Of a stretch of 16,797 bases of DNA, positions 1 through 6,930 are shown one piece after another. Position 1 is the stretch's first letter. The number at the start of each line of letters is the position of its first letter. Below the pieces are notes generated by a model. It ran no database searches, had not been told where the DNA came from, and worked only from the letters and a program-made list of their open reading frames with translations. Origin of the DNA: Candidatus Sulfopaludibacter sp. SbA3 (GTDB taxonomy: Bacteria; Acidobacteriota; Vicinamibacteria; Vicinamibacterales; UBA2999); contig CAMBHC010000015.1 of the NCBI GenBank assembly GCA_945866285.1, positions 1 through 16,797 of the forward strand, read 5' to 3'. The translations under genes were made by a program, and so were the position numbers.

Positions 1-1282
1 GGCCGGTGCCGTTGTCGAGATTGAAGTACGACTGCACGTTCGCGTGCTCCGACTTCGGCGCCTTGGTCTTGGCGTCGTAGAAGTGCCGCGCGACGTACTC
101 GCGTGATCCCAGCAGGCCCTGCTCTTCAGCAGCCCACAGCGCCACCCGACTGGTCCGCCGCGGCTTCAGGCCCAGCGACTGGATCACGCGCACCGCTTCG
201 ATCATCGCCGCCGATCCCGTGGTGTTGTCGGTGGCACCGGTCGCGTAGGGATAGGTATCGAAGTGCGCACCCATGATCACGACCTCCTTCGCGAGGTCCG
301 TGCCGGGAATCTCCGCGATGATGTTGAACGCGTTGCCCGCCGCATCGGTTTCGGGATGGAACTTCGTCTGGATGTTGACGTCCATGCGCACCGCCTGACC
401 GCGCGCGAGCAGGCGGACAATACGGTTGTAGTGTTCGACGGCAATGGTGGCCGAGGGCACCTGCGCAGGCGCCTTCGGATCGCGGCTGCCACCGTTGCCG
501 GGGAAGATCGTGCCGCCGTCAAGCACCTGCGTCCGCCACGACAGGTTGCTGCCGCCGGCCGGCGAGTCGCTGTCGGAACCGCGATCGAGATACACGGCCG
601 CGCCTTCAGCCGAGAGAAAGCGCTGCAACGCCGCCGGCGTCAAGGGCACCGGTACCCCGGCTGCCGGCGCCGCGGGCCGGGCCGACGCCGCCGGTGTTGG
701 CGCCGGTTCCTTCATGGCCTCGGCCCAGTCGGCGTCGTTCATGCGCAGCACCACGCGCCCGTCAAGCGGCCGCACGGCGCGCACGCCCTGGCTGACGACG
801 ATCTTGCCCTGCAACTGACCCTTGTACTTGGCGAGGTCGCCTTCAGTGGTCGCCTGCAGGTGTACGACCTCAGCGGCCACGGGCCCGTTGGTTGATGGTG
901 AGTACCAGCGAGGCTGGCCGACCAGCGCGGCCGTCTGTGGCGCGGTCATGTGCACCGAGAAGCGCTCGATCGTCCATCCCTGGCCAAACGGGAAACGCTC
1001 GATGTGGATATTCTGCAGTCCCCACTCGGCGAACTTCTTCATCACCCAATCAGCGCCGGCTTGATACGACGGCGTGCCGGTGGCGCGAGGTCCGTAGACC
1101 TCGGAGAGCCACCAGTGGGTCTCCATGGCTTGCGAGCGCGTGATGGCCTCGCCGCGGATGCGGCTGACGGTGGCCGCGTCAACCGCCGGCCCGCCCTGAG
1201 CTGGTCGAAGGGCCGGGGCCTGGGCGCCGAGCGAGACCGTGATCGCGAGCAGGGCAAGCAGGGATGAGATCGCGCGTTTCAT
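1..1282 (-). CDS. Secreted M28-family zinc metallopeptidase (aminopeptidase-like), 3' end beyond window
   Basis: My translation from ATG at 1282 stays open for 427 residues to the window edge, so the C-terminus is missing. It begins with a signal peptide (MKR, then a hydrophobic run to about residue 20 ending LGAQA). M28 co-catalytic zinc signatures follow: AHFDTY with His340, GATDN with Asp352, the AAEEQG pair Glu386/Glu387, and YFNLDNGTG at the cut end. The middle (about 110-250) has the layout of a PA-like insert and an Ala/Pro-rich linker. Family members remove N-terminal residues from peptides outside the cytoplasm, and the signal peptide implies export. The start is supported by GAGGA about 6 nt upstream and by the signal peptide. 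Oddity: residues about 22-31 (APALRPAQGG) are encoded by a short dispersed repeat at 1193-1213. The family call is firm; the substrate is unknown. Confidence 0.9.
   Translation of the reverse strand, partial: MKRAISSLLALLAITVSLGAQAPALRPAQGGPAVDAATVSRIRGEAITRSQAMETHWWLSEVYGPRATGTPSYQAGADWVMKKFAEWGLQNIHIERFPFGQGWTIERFSVHMTAPQTAALVGQPRWYSPSTNGPVAAEVVHLQATTEGDLAKYKGQLQGKIVVSQGVRAVRPLDGRVVLRMNDADWAEAMKEPAPTPAASARPAAPAAGVPVPLTPAALQRFLSAEGAAVYLDRGSDSDSPAGGSNLSWRTQVLDGGTIFPGNGGSRDPKAPAQVPSATIAVEHYNRIVRLLARGQAVRMDVNIQTKFHPETDAAGNAFNIIAEIPGTDLAKEVVIMGAHFDTYPYATGATDNTTGSAAMIEAVRVIQSLGLKPRRTSRVALWAAEEQGLLGSREYVARHFYDAKTKAPKSEHANVQSYFNLDNGTG
1193..1213. repeat. Short dispersed near-palindromic repeat inside the signal-peptide region
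   Basis: The plus strand reads GCCCTGAGCTGGTCGAAGGG followed by C, with outer arms GCCCT/AGGGC. It is one base off a form I recall as very common in metagenomic assemblies (CCCTGAGCTTGTCGAAGGG). The spurious peptides PFDQLRAG and ALSWSKG in other frames are its usual by-products. It lies in frame at the signal peptide/mature junction of the M28 peptidase without breaking the frame. Confidence 0.5.
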
Positions 1283-1354
1283 GTGAGTCCTCAGCCGAGA
1301 ATTCTAGTCCCAAAGGTTCGGTCTGATACAGTTTCACGAACCGGTAAAGGACCT

Positions 1355-2374
1355 ATGTTGAGCATCGAATTGACTGACTTCGGCGTCCTGCGCAACCAGC
1401 ACTTCCCGACCGACGCCATGGTTGAGGCAATGCGCCAGGGGCTTTCGGCCATGATGCAGCGCCGCGGATCAACACAGAAGGTGCTGAATCAGACGCTGGC
1501 GCGCCACTTGCGGTGCGAGCCCGAGCACGTGCAGGTGCTTCACGGCGCCTCGCAGGTCTACCCGATCCTGAAACGATTAGTGGGCAGCCGGCCGGTGTTG
1601 CGGCCGGACCCGGCGCCGGACGCCTACGAGCGGATGTTCCCGCAGGCCAGGACGTATCCCGATTCAGTGGGCGTTGACCTCGCGGCTTTCGATGCGGCCA
1701 TTCCCGGCGATGGTGTGGTGCTGATCGTGTCGCCAAACAGTGTCACGGGCACGGTGGTGCCGACCGAATGGGTCGACGCCTGTGTTCGCCGGCACCCGCA
1801 CACCCTGTTCGTCGTGGACGAGTCGGCCATCGATTACTGTGACGAGACGCCGCTGGTCGAACGACTGGAGGCGGACCCCGTCTCGAACGTCGTCGTCATC
1901 AAGAGCCTGGGCAATTCGCTCGGTGTGCCCGGGCTGCGCCTGGGCCTCGTCTACTGCGCGAACCCCGAGGTGATTCGGGTGCTGGACGACGAGTTGCCGA
2001 TCTGCAACCTGCGCGGACCGGCGGAGTTCTACCTCGAGCTGATGTTGAAGCACCGGCCCGAGTTCGAGCACTCGCTGACCGAGACCAAGGCCGATCGGGC
2101 CGCCTTTGCGGTGCTGCTCGGCCACGTGCCGGTCGTGGCCCGGGTCCATTCAGGCGGCGGGAATTTCCTGCTGGCGACCCTCCGGGGCACAGACGCCACC
2201 ATGGCGGGCGCCATCAGGACCGAGTTGCTGGCGCAGCACAATATTGACGTCAAGGACGTGTCAGGCCGCCTGCGTCCCCGGCTGCCGCGGCTGCGCGTGG
2301 CCGTGCGGCTGCCCGATGACAACGCGCGGTTCTGTCGCGCGTTGGACAGCGTCACGATCGCTGTCCCATCATGA
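1355..2374 (+). CDS. PLP-dependent class I/II aminotransferase, HisC-like
   Basis: This 339-residue fold-type I enzyme most resembles histidinol-phosphate aminotransferase or CobD-like threonine-phosphate decarboxylase. Visible motifs are the phosphate-site HGASQVYPIL (63-72), SPNSVTG (126-132, from SPNNPTG) with Asn128, VVDESAID (153-160, from VDEAYIDF) with Asp155 for the pyridine nitrogen, and VIKSLGNSLGVPGLRLG with Lys183 as the PLP Schiff-base lysine and Arg195. The C-terminal LRVAVRLPDDN resembles the HisC ending LRITVGTPEEN. I prefer ATG 1355, preceded by AAAGGA, over GTG 1283, which would overlap the start codon of the divergent peptidase gene. No his or cobalamin genes lie nearby, so the substrate is open. 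The Tyr-to-Ser change in SPNSVTG is unremarkable. Confidence 0.85.
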   Translation: MLSIELTDFGVLRNQHFPTDAMVEAMRQGLSAMMQRRGSTQKVLNQTLARHLRCEPEHVQVLHGASQVYPILKRLVGSRPVLRPDPAPDAYERMFPQARTYPDSVGVDLAAFDAAIPGDGVVLIVSPNSVTGTVVPTEWVDACVRRHPHTLFVVDESAIDYCDETPLVERLEADPVSNVVVIKSLGNSLGVPGLRLGLVYCANPEVIRVLDDELPICNLRGPAEFYLELMLKHRPEFEHSLTETKADRAAFAVLLGHVPVVARVHSGGGNFLLATLRGTDATMAGAIRTELLAQHNIDVKDVSGRLRPRLPRLRVAVRLPDDNARFCRALDSVTIAVPS

Positions 2375-2388
2375 CCAGATGTCGGCCC

Positions 2389-2422
2389 GTCACCAGGCGG
2401 GTCTAAAGACCCGCCTGGTGAC
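2389..2422. terminator. GC-rich perfect hairpin between convergent genes
   Basis: The two 15-base arms (GTCACCAGGCGGGTC and its exact reverse complement) flank a 4-base TAAA loop, with a few more pairs possible outside across a C-C mismatch. It lies 14 nt past the aminotransferase stop and 10 nt past the stop of the convergent SMP-30 gene. It probably serves both strands. There is no T-tract, so it would be a non-canonical (intrinsic or mRNA-protecting) terminator. Confidence 0.6.
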
Positions 2423-2432
2423 CGGCTCGTCG

Positions 2433-3461
2433 TTACTTCAGCGGGATGAACGCGAGCCCGTTGTTGGCGTTCATCGGAATCACCAACTGGTTGGCGCCAG
2501 AGTCGTAGCACATCGATGCCGGGTTGGGGATGTTCTGCGCGATCAACTCGGCCGGCTGGCCCGGACGAATTCGCGACACACCGCCGTTCTGGACGCTGCT
2601 GACGTACTTCGTGCCGTCGGCCATGATCACCAGCCCGTCGTTGCCACCCTGCACCGCCTTTTCGGTCTTCAGGACCTTGCCGTCCGGCGAGAACGTGACT
2701 ACGTCAGGGTTGCCGATGTTGACGACGACGATGTTGCCCTGTGGGTCGATGGCCACACCGTTCGGCGCCACCAGGGGGACGTTCTGGAAGAAGATCGACG
2801 CCGCGCCGTCTGGCGTAATCTTCCACACCTGCGCGCCCTCGCCCATGGCGGTCACCGTGCCGTAGATGTTGCCGGCTTTGTCAATCGCCACGTCGTTGAA
2901 GCCGGTCGACTTCTCGACGCGGAATTCCTTGCCGGGCAGGCCGGTGGCCATGTTAAACGTGCGAACTACGGACACCAGCGGATCCGTTGGGGTCGTGCCG
3001 CCGTCGCGATCCGCCAGGTACAGAATGCCGTTGACGATGTCGCTACCCAGTGGTTCGTTCAAGACCAGCGGCGGCGTGCTGTTGCTGCGCTGCGCACCGG
3101 GCGTCTGAATGCCGACCCAGCGGGCGGTGTGCACCGACCCATCGTGGTTGATGAATGAGATCCAGGCGTTGTTGGTCTGCACGTTCTGGCCGACGCCGCG
3201 ATTCGGCACCACGATCACGCCACGGACCGGATCGTAGGAACAGCTCTCGGCGGAATAGATCGCACCGTAGACCTTGACGTTCGACGACATGGGCGTGAAC
3301 TTGCCATCGGGCGCCGGGTTGATCGGCAGGCCCAGGGGATTGCCGACAAAATACGGCTGGGGCGCGGCCGGCGTCGCCGGCTGCGGCGCTTGCGCGGCAA
3401 CGGCCGACGCCGAGGTCAAAAATGCCGCGGCCAGGGTCAGGTTCTTCCAGGTAAATGTCAT
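2433..3461 (-). CDS. Secreted SMP-30/gluconolactonase-like beta-propeller protein
   Basis: The product is 342 residues long. An N-terminal signal peptide (MTFTWKNLTLAAAFL... to AVAAQA, about 1-24) and a Pro/Ala-rich stretch precede repeated propeller blades. Blade-like motifs include NDVAIDKAGNIYGTVT, PNGVAIDPQGNIVVVNIG, VVTFSPDGKVLKTEK, GNDGLVIMADGTKYVSSVQNGG and NPASMCYDSGANQLVIPMN, typical of SMP-30/Gluconolactonase/LRE-like or NHL propellers. Such proteins are lactonases or ligand-binding propellers. The conserved Asn and Asp positions (FND, APNG, GNDG) suggest a metal-containing central channel, but the reaction cannot be named. It begins 14 nt after the Fic stop codon on the same strand and could be cotranscribed with it, although no functional link is obvious. 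Confidence 0.75.
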   Translation of the reverse strand: MTFTWKNLTLAAAFLTSASAVAAQAPQPATPAAPQPYFVGNPLGLPINPAPDGKFTPMSSNVKVYGAIYSAESCSYDPVRGVIVVPNRGVGQNVQTNNAWISFINHDGSVHTARWVGIQTPGAQRSNSTPPLVLNEPLGSDIVNGILYLADRDGGTTPTDPLVSVVRTFNMATGLPGKEFRVEKSTGFNDVAIDKAGNIYGTVTAMGEGAQVWKITPDGAASIFFQNVPLVAPNGVAIDPQGNIVVVNIGNPDVVTFSPDGKVLKTEKAVQGGNDGLVIMADGTKYVSSVQNGGVSRIRPGQPAELIAQNIPNPASMCYDSGANQLVIPMNANNGLAFIPLK

Positions 3462-3475
3462 GCCGAAAGTCTACT

Positions 3476-4687
3476 TCAGCGAATCGTGCGCCGTTGCACG
3501 TCGAGGTCCGTGCCGACCCGAAGGCGCTCGAGGTAGCCGTCGTACGAGTACCAACGGTCGCGTTTCTTGCCGGTGGTCTCGACCAGCACGCCGGCCGCCG
3601 TCAGGGTGTCGATGGCACGGCCGGCCGTGGGCTTGCTGGTCTCGAGCAGCTTCACGACCGACGCGGCGCTCACCAGAGGGTGCCGCGGGAGCAACTCGAA
3701 GAGGCGAATCGCGGCGACCGAGGTGGTGCCTTGCGACAGCACGCGCGTGCGGTCGGCCGTGACCAGGGCGAAGAGGTCCTGCGCGGAGGCCACGCCTTCG
3801 TCGGCGATGGTTGCGACGCCATCGAGGAAGAAATCCGTCCAGCCCTCCCAGTCACCGTCCACACGCACGGCGCTCAAGCGGCGGTAGTACTCGTCGCGAT
3901 GCCGCTTGAAGTAGAGGCTCAGGTAAAGCAGCGGCTTCGACAACAGCTGCCAATGTTCCAGGAGCAACGTGACCAGCAACCGCCCGATACGGCCGTTGCC
4001 ATCCAGGTAGGGGTGGATGGATTCGAACTGAACGTGCAAGAGTCCGGCGCGCACGAGGGGCGGCAGGGTGGGGTCGTCGGCGTTCAGGTACTGCTCGAAA
4101 CTCGACAGCACATCACCGAGCAGGTGCGGCGGCGGCGGGACATAGAGCGCGTTGCCCGGTCGCGTCCCGCCGACCCAGTTCTGGCTGCGTCGAATCTCGC
4201 CCGGCCGCTTGTCGGCGCCGCGCACGCCGCGCATGAGACGTTGATGGGTGTCGCTGAGCAGCCGCATCGAGAGCGGCAGACCCTGTGGATCGCGGAGCTG
4301 GCCGCGCGCATAGGTAAGCGCCTCAAGGTAATTGCAAACCTCCTCGACGTCGGCGGTCGGTGTCCTCGACGCCATCGTCGGTGCCGCAGCCTCTTCAGCC
4401 TCAAACGTGAGGAGGTCGACCAGCGTTGCTTGCGTGCCTTCGATCTGCGACGACAGTACGGCTTCCTTGCGGACGAACGCGTAGATGAGCCACTCGAGCG
4501 ACGGTACCATCTCTCCGGCGAGCTCGAGCCGCGCCAACGCCTGCTCGCCGGCTCGGAGGCGATCGACCCGCGCGGCATCGAGCATCAACCCTGGGTCCGC
4601 TGGAGGCAGCGGGAAAGGCACAAAGGAGGCGACCTCCTCACCGCCAGTAGTTGTCCGTTCGTAGCGGCCTGTAACTCGGGTGGTCAT
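3476..4687 (-). CDS. Fic family protein (probable AMPylase) with C-terminal winged helix
   Basis: The product is 403 residues long. The Fic core motif is intact: HPYLDGNGRIGR at 225-236, with catalytic His225 and the anion-binding GNGR loop. An N-terminal inhibitory helix motif [S/T]xxxE[G/N] is present as SSQIEG at 79-84 (Ser79, Glu83, Gly84). It is therefore a class II autoinhibited Fic with a Fic_N-type N-terminus. The flap/target region (about 175-190, NALYVPPPPHLL) precedes the core. The C-terminal 80 residues (TSVAAIRLFELLPRHPLVSAASVVKLLETSKPTAGRAIDTL) look like a winged HTH, suggesting autoregulation or DNA binding. Family members transfer AMP from ATP to Ser/Thr/Tyr of target proteins. 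No Doc/Phd-type partner is adjacent. The upstream region is AT-rich with a palindrome. The target is unknown. Confidence 0.92.
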   Translation of the reverse strand: MTTRVTGRYERTTTGGEEVASFVPFPLPPADPGLMLDAARVDRLRAGEQALARLELAGEMVPSLEWLIYAFVRKEAVLSSQIEGTQATLVDLLTFEAEEAAAPTMASRTPTADVEEVCNYLEALTYARGQLRDPQGLPLSMRLLSDTHQRLMRGVRGADKRPGEIRRSQNWVGGTRPGNALYVPPPPHLLGDVLSSFEQYLNADDPTLPPLVRAGLLHVQFESIHPYLDGNGRIGRLLVTLLLEHWQLLSKPLLYLSLYFKRHRDEYYRRLSAVRVDGDWEGWTDFFLDGVATIADEGVASAQDLFALVTADRTRVLSQGTTSVAAIRLFELLPRHPLVSAASVVKLLETSKPTAGRAIDTLTAAGVLVETTGKKRDRWYSYDGYLERLRVGTDLDVQRRTIR

Positions 4688-4821
4688 TGGTTCTGATAAT
4701 TAGGAATGTTTTCGTTCCTGTCCGGTATCTTAAAACACGGTATCGTTACTTATTCGTCTACTGGAAACGTATTCTTTACTAGCATACTGCGCTAGTCAAG
4801 CAGGTATCCTTGGAACACCTC
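4688..4821. promoter_or_regulatory. AT-rich divergent promoter region with two palindromes (Fic / RraA-like)
   Basis: This region is clearly more AT-rich than its surroundings. It holds an inverted repeat AGGAATG...CGTTCCT (4702-4719, one G-T mismatch) just upstream of fic, a direct repeat CGGTATC at 4723-4729 and 4738-4744, and a perfect inverted repeat ACTAGC-7 nt-GCTAGT (4778-4796) 25 nt before the RraA-like start. A weak sigma70-like pair for the plus strand is TTACTT (4746) and TATTCT (4770), 18 nt apart. The operator role is inferred from position and symmetry only; the winged-HTH end of Fic is one candidate binder. Confidence 0.5.
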
Positions 4822-5488
4822 ATGCCCAATGCGAACGATTCCGCTGCCTTCGTTGCCCTGGCCAGTGTCACCACGGCCACGCTCACCACGATCCTGCTGA
4901 AAAAGGGCCTGCGCAACGTGTGGATCCGCGGCGCGTTCCCTCTCACCAGCGACCAACCGCGCATTGTCGGGAGGGCGTTCACCGTTCGCTTCATTCCCGC
5001 CCGCGAAGACCTGGCCACGCCGGCCTCCTGGAGCTCGCCGAAGTCCACCCGTGCCGCGATCGAACTGATGCCGGCTGGCTGCATCGCGGTGATCGACGCC
5101 AACGGCGTCACGGACGCCGGCTTCTGGGGCGACATCCTGTGCGCGCGCATGGCTGTGCGAGGCGTCGCCGGGTTGGTCAGCGACGGCGCAGTACGCGATC
5201 TCGCGGGTGTTCTGTCGACCGGGTTGCCGGTGTGGGCCAGCGGCACGGCGGCGCCACCATCGGTGGCCGGCCTGACGTTCGTCGATTGGCAGCAGCCGGT
5301 CGGCTGCGGCGGCGTGGCGGTGTTCCCGGACGATGTGATCGTGGCCGATGGGGATGGCGCTGTCGGTCGAGCAGGAGCGCCTCGAGGGCTGGATCATGGA
5401 AGAGGTCAAGGGCGGCGCCGCGCTGCCCGGCTTGTATCCGGCAAACGCCGACACCCAGGCGCGATACGAGGCCTCGAAACTGAAGTAA
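4822..5488 (+). pseudogene. RraA-like / HMG-CHA aldolase family gene with frameshifting internal deletion
   Basis: From ATG 4822 the frame encodes an RraA-like fold protein (also called dimethylmenaquinone methyltransferase-like). It has TATLTTILLKKGLRNVWIRGAFPL, then GDILCARMAVRGVAGLVSDGAVRD, the G-x20-R-D type aldolase/RraA signature, then GCGGVAVFPDDVIVADGDG. After about 5355 this frame loses similarity. The family's C-terminal helix (VEQERLEGWIMEEVKGGAALPGLYPANADTQARYEASKLK) continues in another frame from 5366 to TAA at 5488. Compared with the family layout as I recall it, about 17 residues should lie between DGDG and EQERLE. Only 10 nt are present, so roughly 41 nt are missing, which explains the shift. 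It could be a real pseudogene or an assembly error. The CapA-like gene follows at short distance on the same strand. Confidence 0.75.
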
Positions 5489-5524
5489 GATGCGCCGATC
5501 AACTTCCGTCAGGAGCACACCGTG

Positions 5525-6679
5525 ATGACCAGCCGATCGTTTGTGACCTCAGCAATCGCCGTTCTCGGGTTCGCCACGCTGCTCTCCGCGGATACTCCCT
5601 GGAAGTGGTCCGGCAGCCACGGCGACAAGGCGGTTGAGCTGCTGATCCTGGGTGACATCCAGATCCATTCCCGGCGAGCCGACCCGACGACGGCGTTCAA
5701 CCGGATGCGTGAGACGCTCAAGGCGGCGGACCTGGTTTACGCCAACCTCGAAGGACTGCTGGTCAAGTCCGTCGGCACCACCATCGACATTCCCGACAAG
5801 CCCGAGTGGACGCATCCGGGTCCTGACGGCGTGAAGGCGCTCAAGGCCGCCAACGTCGCCGTGGTTGGTGTTGCCAACAACGTCGCCTCCGGCCGCGCGA
5901 ACATCCTGAAGAGTCTTGGCGTGCTCGATGCCAACGGCATCCTCCACGCCGGCGCCGGCAAGAACATCGATGAGGCTCACAAGCCAGCGATCGTCGTTCG
6001 CAAGGGTGTCCGCATCGGGTTCCTGCAGTACACCGCGCGGTGGTATCAGGACAAGGACATGATCGCGACCGCGACCGAGGCCGGCGTGGCCCGGATCAAG
6101 TCGCTCGATGGCCTCACCATCGATTCAGGTGATCTCGAACGGCTCCGCAGCGACGTGAAGAAACTGCGGCCACAGGTTGACATCGTGGTCGTGTCACATC
6201 ACAACCGCGACGGCTCAACACCGGTCCAGTTCGGCGACGTCAAGGGCGCCAGTGCCGGCCGCGACCGCACGAAGACCGAGGCGTATCAGAAACAGTTTGC
6301 GCACGTGGCGCTCGATGCCGGTGCCGACATGGTCTTTGGCCACGGCACGCACACCGTCCAGGGCGTGGAGCTGTACGCCGGCAAGCCAATCCTGTATGCG
6401 ATCGGTCACTCGAATTTCGACCAGCCCGGTTACGAGAAGTCGATCGACGGTCTGGTCGCCCGCGTCGTCATTCAGGGCAAGAGCATTGTCCGCGTGTCGT
6501 TCGTGCCGGTGTCGCGCGATGCCAACAACGACATCTTCATGCTCGATCCCAGCGAGGGCGAAGGTGCGAAGCTGCTGCAGGCCGTGAAGGATCGGTCGGC
6601 AACGCCGCCAGCCCTGCGCATCGACGGATACGAGGTGGTCCTGATGGACAAGGCCGCGCCGACGTCACACATCCAATAG
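5525..6679 (+). CDS. Secreted CapA/PgsA-family metallophosphatase-like protein
   Basis: The product is about 384 residues with a signal peptide (MTSRSFVTSAIAVLGFATLLSA). PGA_cap (CapA) landmarks appear in order: LLILGDIQI (about 40-48), ADLVYANLEG (68-77), VGVANNVASG (about 114-123), VVVSHHNRDG (222-231) and GADMVFGHGTHTVQGVELYAGKPILYAIGHSNFD (266-299). The family has a calcineurin-like phosphoesterase fold and acts in poly-gamma-glutamate capsule synthesis or on unknown phosphoester substrates; no pgsB/C genes are here. Oddity: the usual ANNHxxD motif reads ANNVASG, lacking the metal-ligand His and Asp. AGGAG at 5511-5515 serves either GTG 5522 or ATG 5525. It starts 33-36 nt after the RraA-like stop, suggesting cotranscription. 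Confidence 0.82.
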   Translation: MTSRSFVTSAIAVLGFATLLSADTPWKWSGSHGDKAVELLILGDIQIHSRRADPTTAFNRMRETLKAADLVYANLEGLLVKSVGTTIDIPDKPEWTHPGPDGVKALKAANVAVVGVANNVASGRANILKSLGVLDANGILHAGAGKNIDEAHKPAIVVRKGVRIGFLQYTARWYQDKDMIATATEAGVARIKSLDGLTIDSGDLERLRSDVKKLRPQVDIVVVSHHNRDGSTPVQFGDVKGASAGRDRTKTEAYQKQFAHVALDAGADMVFGHGTHTVQGVELYAGKPILYAIGHSNFDQPGYEKSIDGLVARVVIQGKSIVRVSFVPVSRDANNDIFMLDPSEGEGAKLLQAVKDRSATPPALRIDGYEVVLMDKAAPTSHIQ

Positions 6680-6818
6680 CACCGCGGTTCTTTGCCGTAA
6701 GCGTTCTCGCCAGCGGAAACGACCCATCTTCGAGGCGTCGATGCAGCGCCACGGTGTTGCGATCGGGATCAACGATCCAGTATTCACGCACGCCTTCGCG
6801 ATCGAAGAGCTGCTTCAA
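6674..6818 (-). pseudogene. Uma2 family endonuclease remnant
   Basis: About 48 codons read KQLFDREGVREYWIVDPDRNTVALHRRLEDGSFPLARTL, which matches the conserved C-terminal half of Uma2 (DUF820) restriction-endonuclease-fold proteins (GVxEYWIVDP). A full Uma2 is about 180-200 residues. Here the N-terminal half is absent because sequence at and beyond 6819 turns into the attC-like palindrome. The C-terminus runs into the CapA gene antisense with no family sequence after about 6674. It is a decayed fragment, not a functional gene. Confidence 0.65.
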
Positions 6819-6826
6819 GCAGCGGC

Positions 6827-6917
6827 GCCTAACCAGCCGCTGCCGCCGGCGGCGCGCGTGGCATCGTGCGAACGATGTCGTGAGCCAAAGCGCCGCGGCT
6901 GAAGCAGACTGTTAGCT
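6827..6917 (+). other. attC-like imperfect palindrome (possible integron cassette recombination site)
   Basis: The 91-nt element opens with GCCTAAC (fits RYYYAAC) and ends with GTTAGCT (one mismatch to GTTRRRY). The ends pair as CTAAC/GTTAG. Inside, CAGCCG (6834-6839) pairs with CGGCTG (6896-6901), GCGGCGC (6849-6855) with GCGCCGC (6890-6896, sharing one base), and CATCGT/ACGATG (6862-6877) closes a GCGA loop. Unpaired bases AAGCAGACT on one side resemble the asymmetric bulges of attC sites. No integrase gene is in the window. It sits exactly where the Uma2 fragment is cut and 13 nt before the next gene. It could instead be an unrelated palindromic repeat. Confidence 0.35.
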
Positions 6918-6930
6918 GGTACTGGGATTG

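Noticed and set aside
263..1267. Several overlapping plus-strand frames at the left end
   Set aside because: They lie opposite the M28 peptidase, whose zinc-binding motifs and signal peptide are clear.
2106..3158. Open frame of 350 codons on the plus strand running from the aminotransferase into the SMP-30 gene
   Set aside because: It crosses the hairpin between the convergent genes and has no recognisable domain; both underlying genes are well supported in other frames.
3455..4696. Open frame of 413 codons on the plus strand opposite the Fic gene
   Set aside because: It mirrors fic almost end to end. The Fic protein has an intact catalytic and inhibitory motif, while this frame has none.
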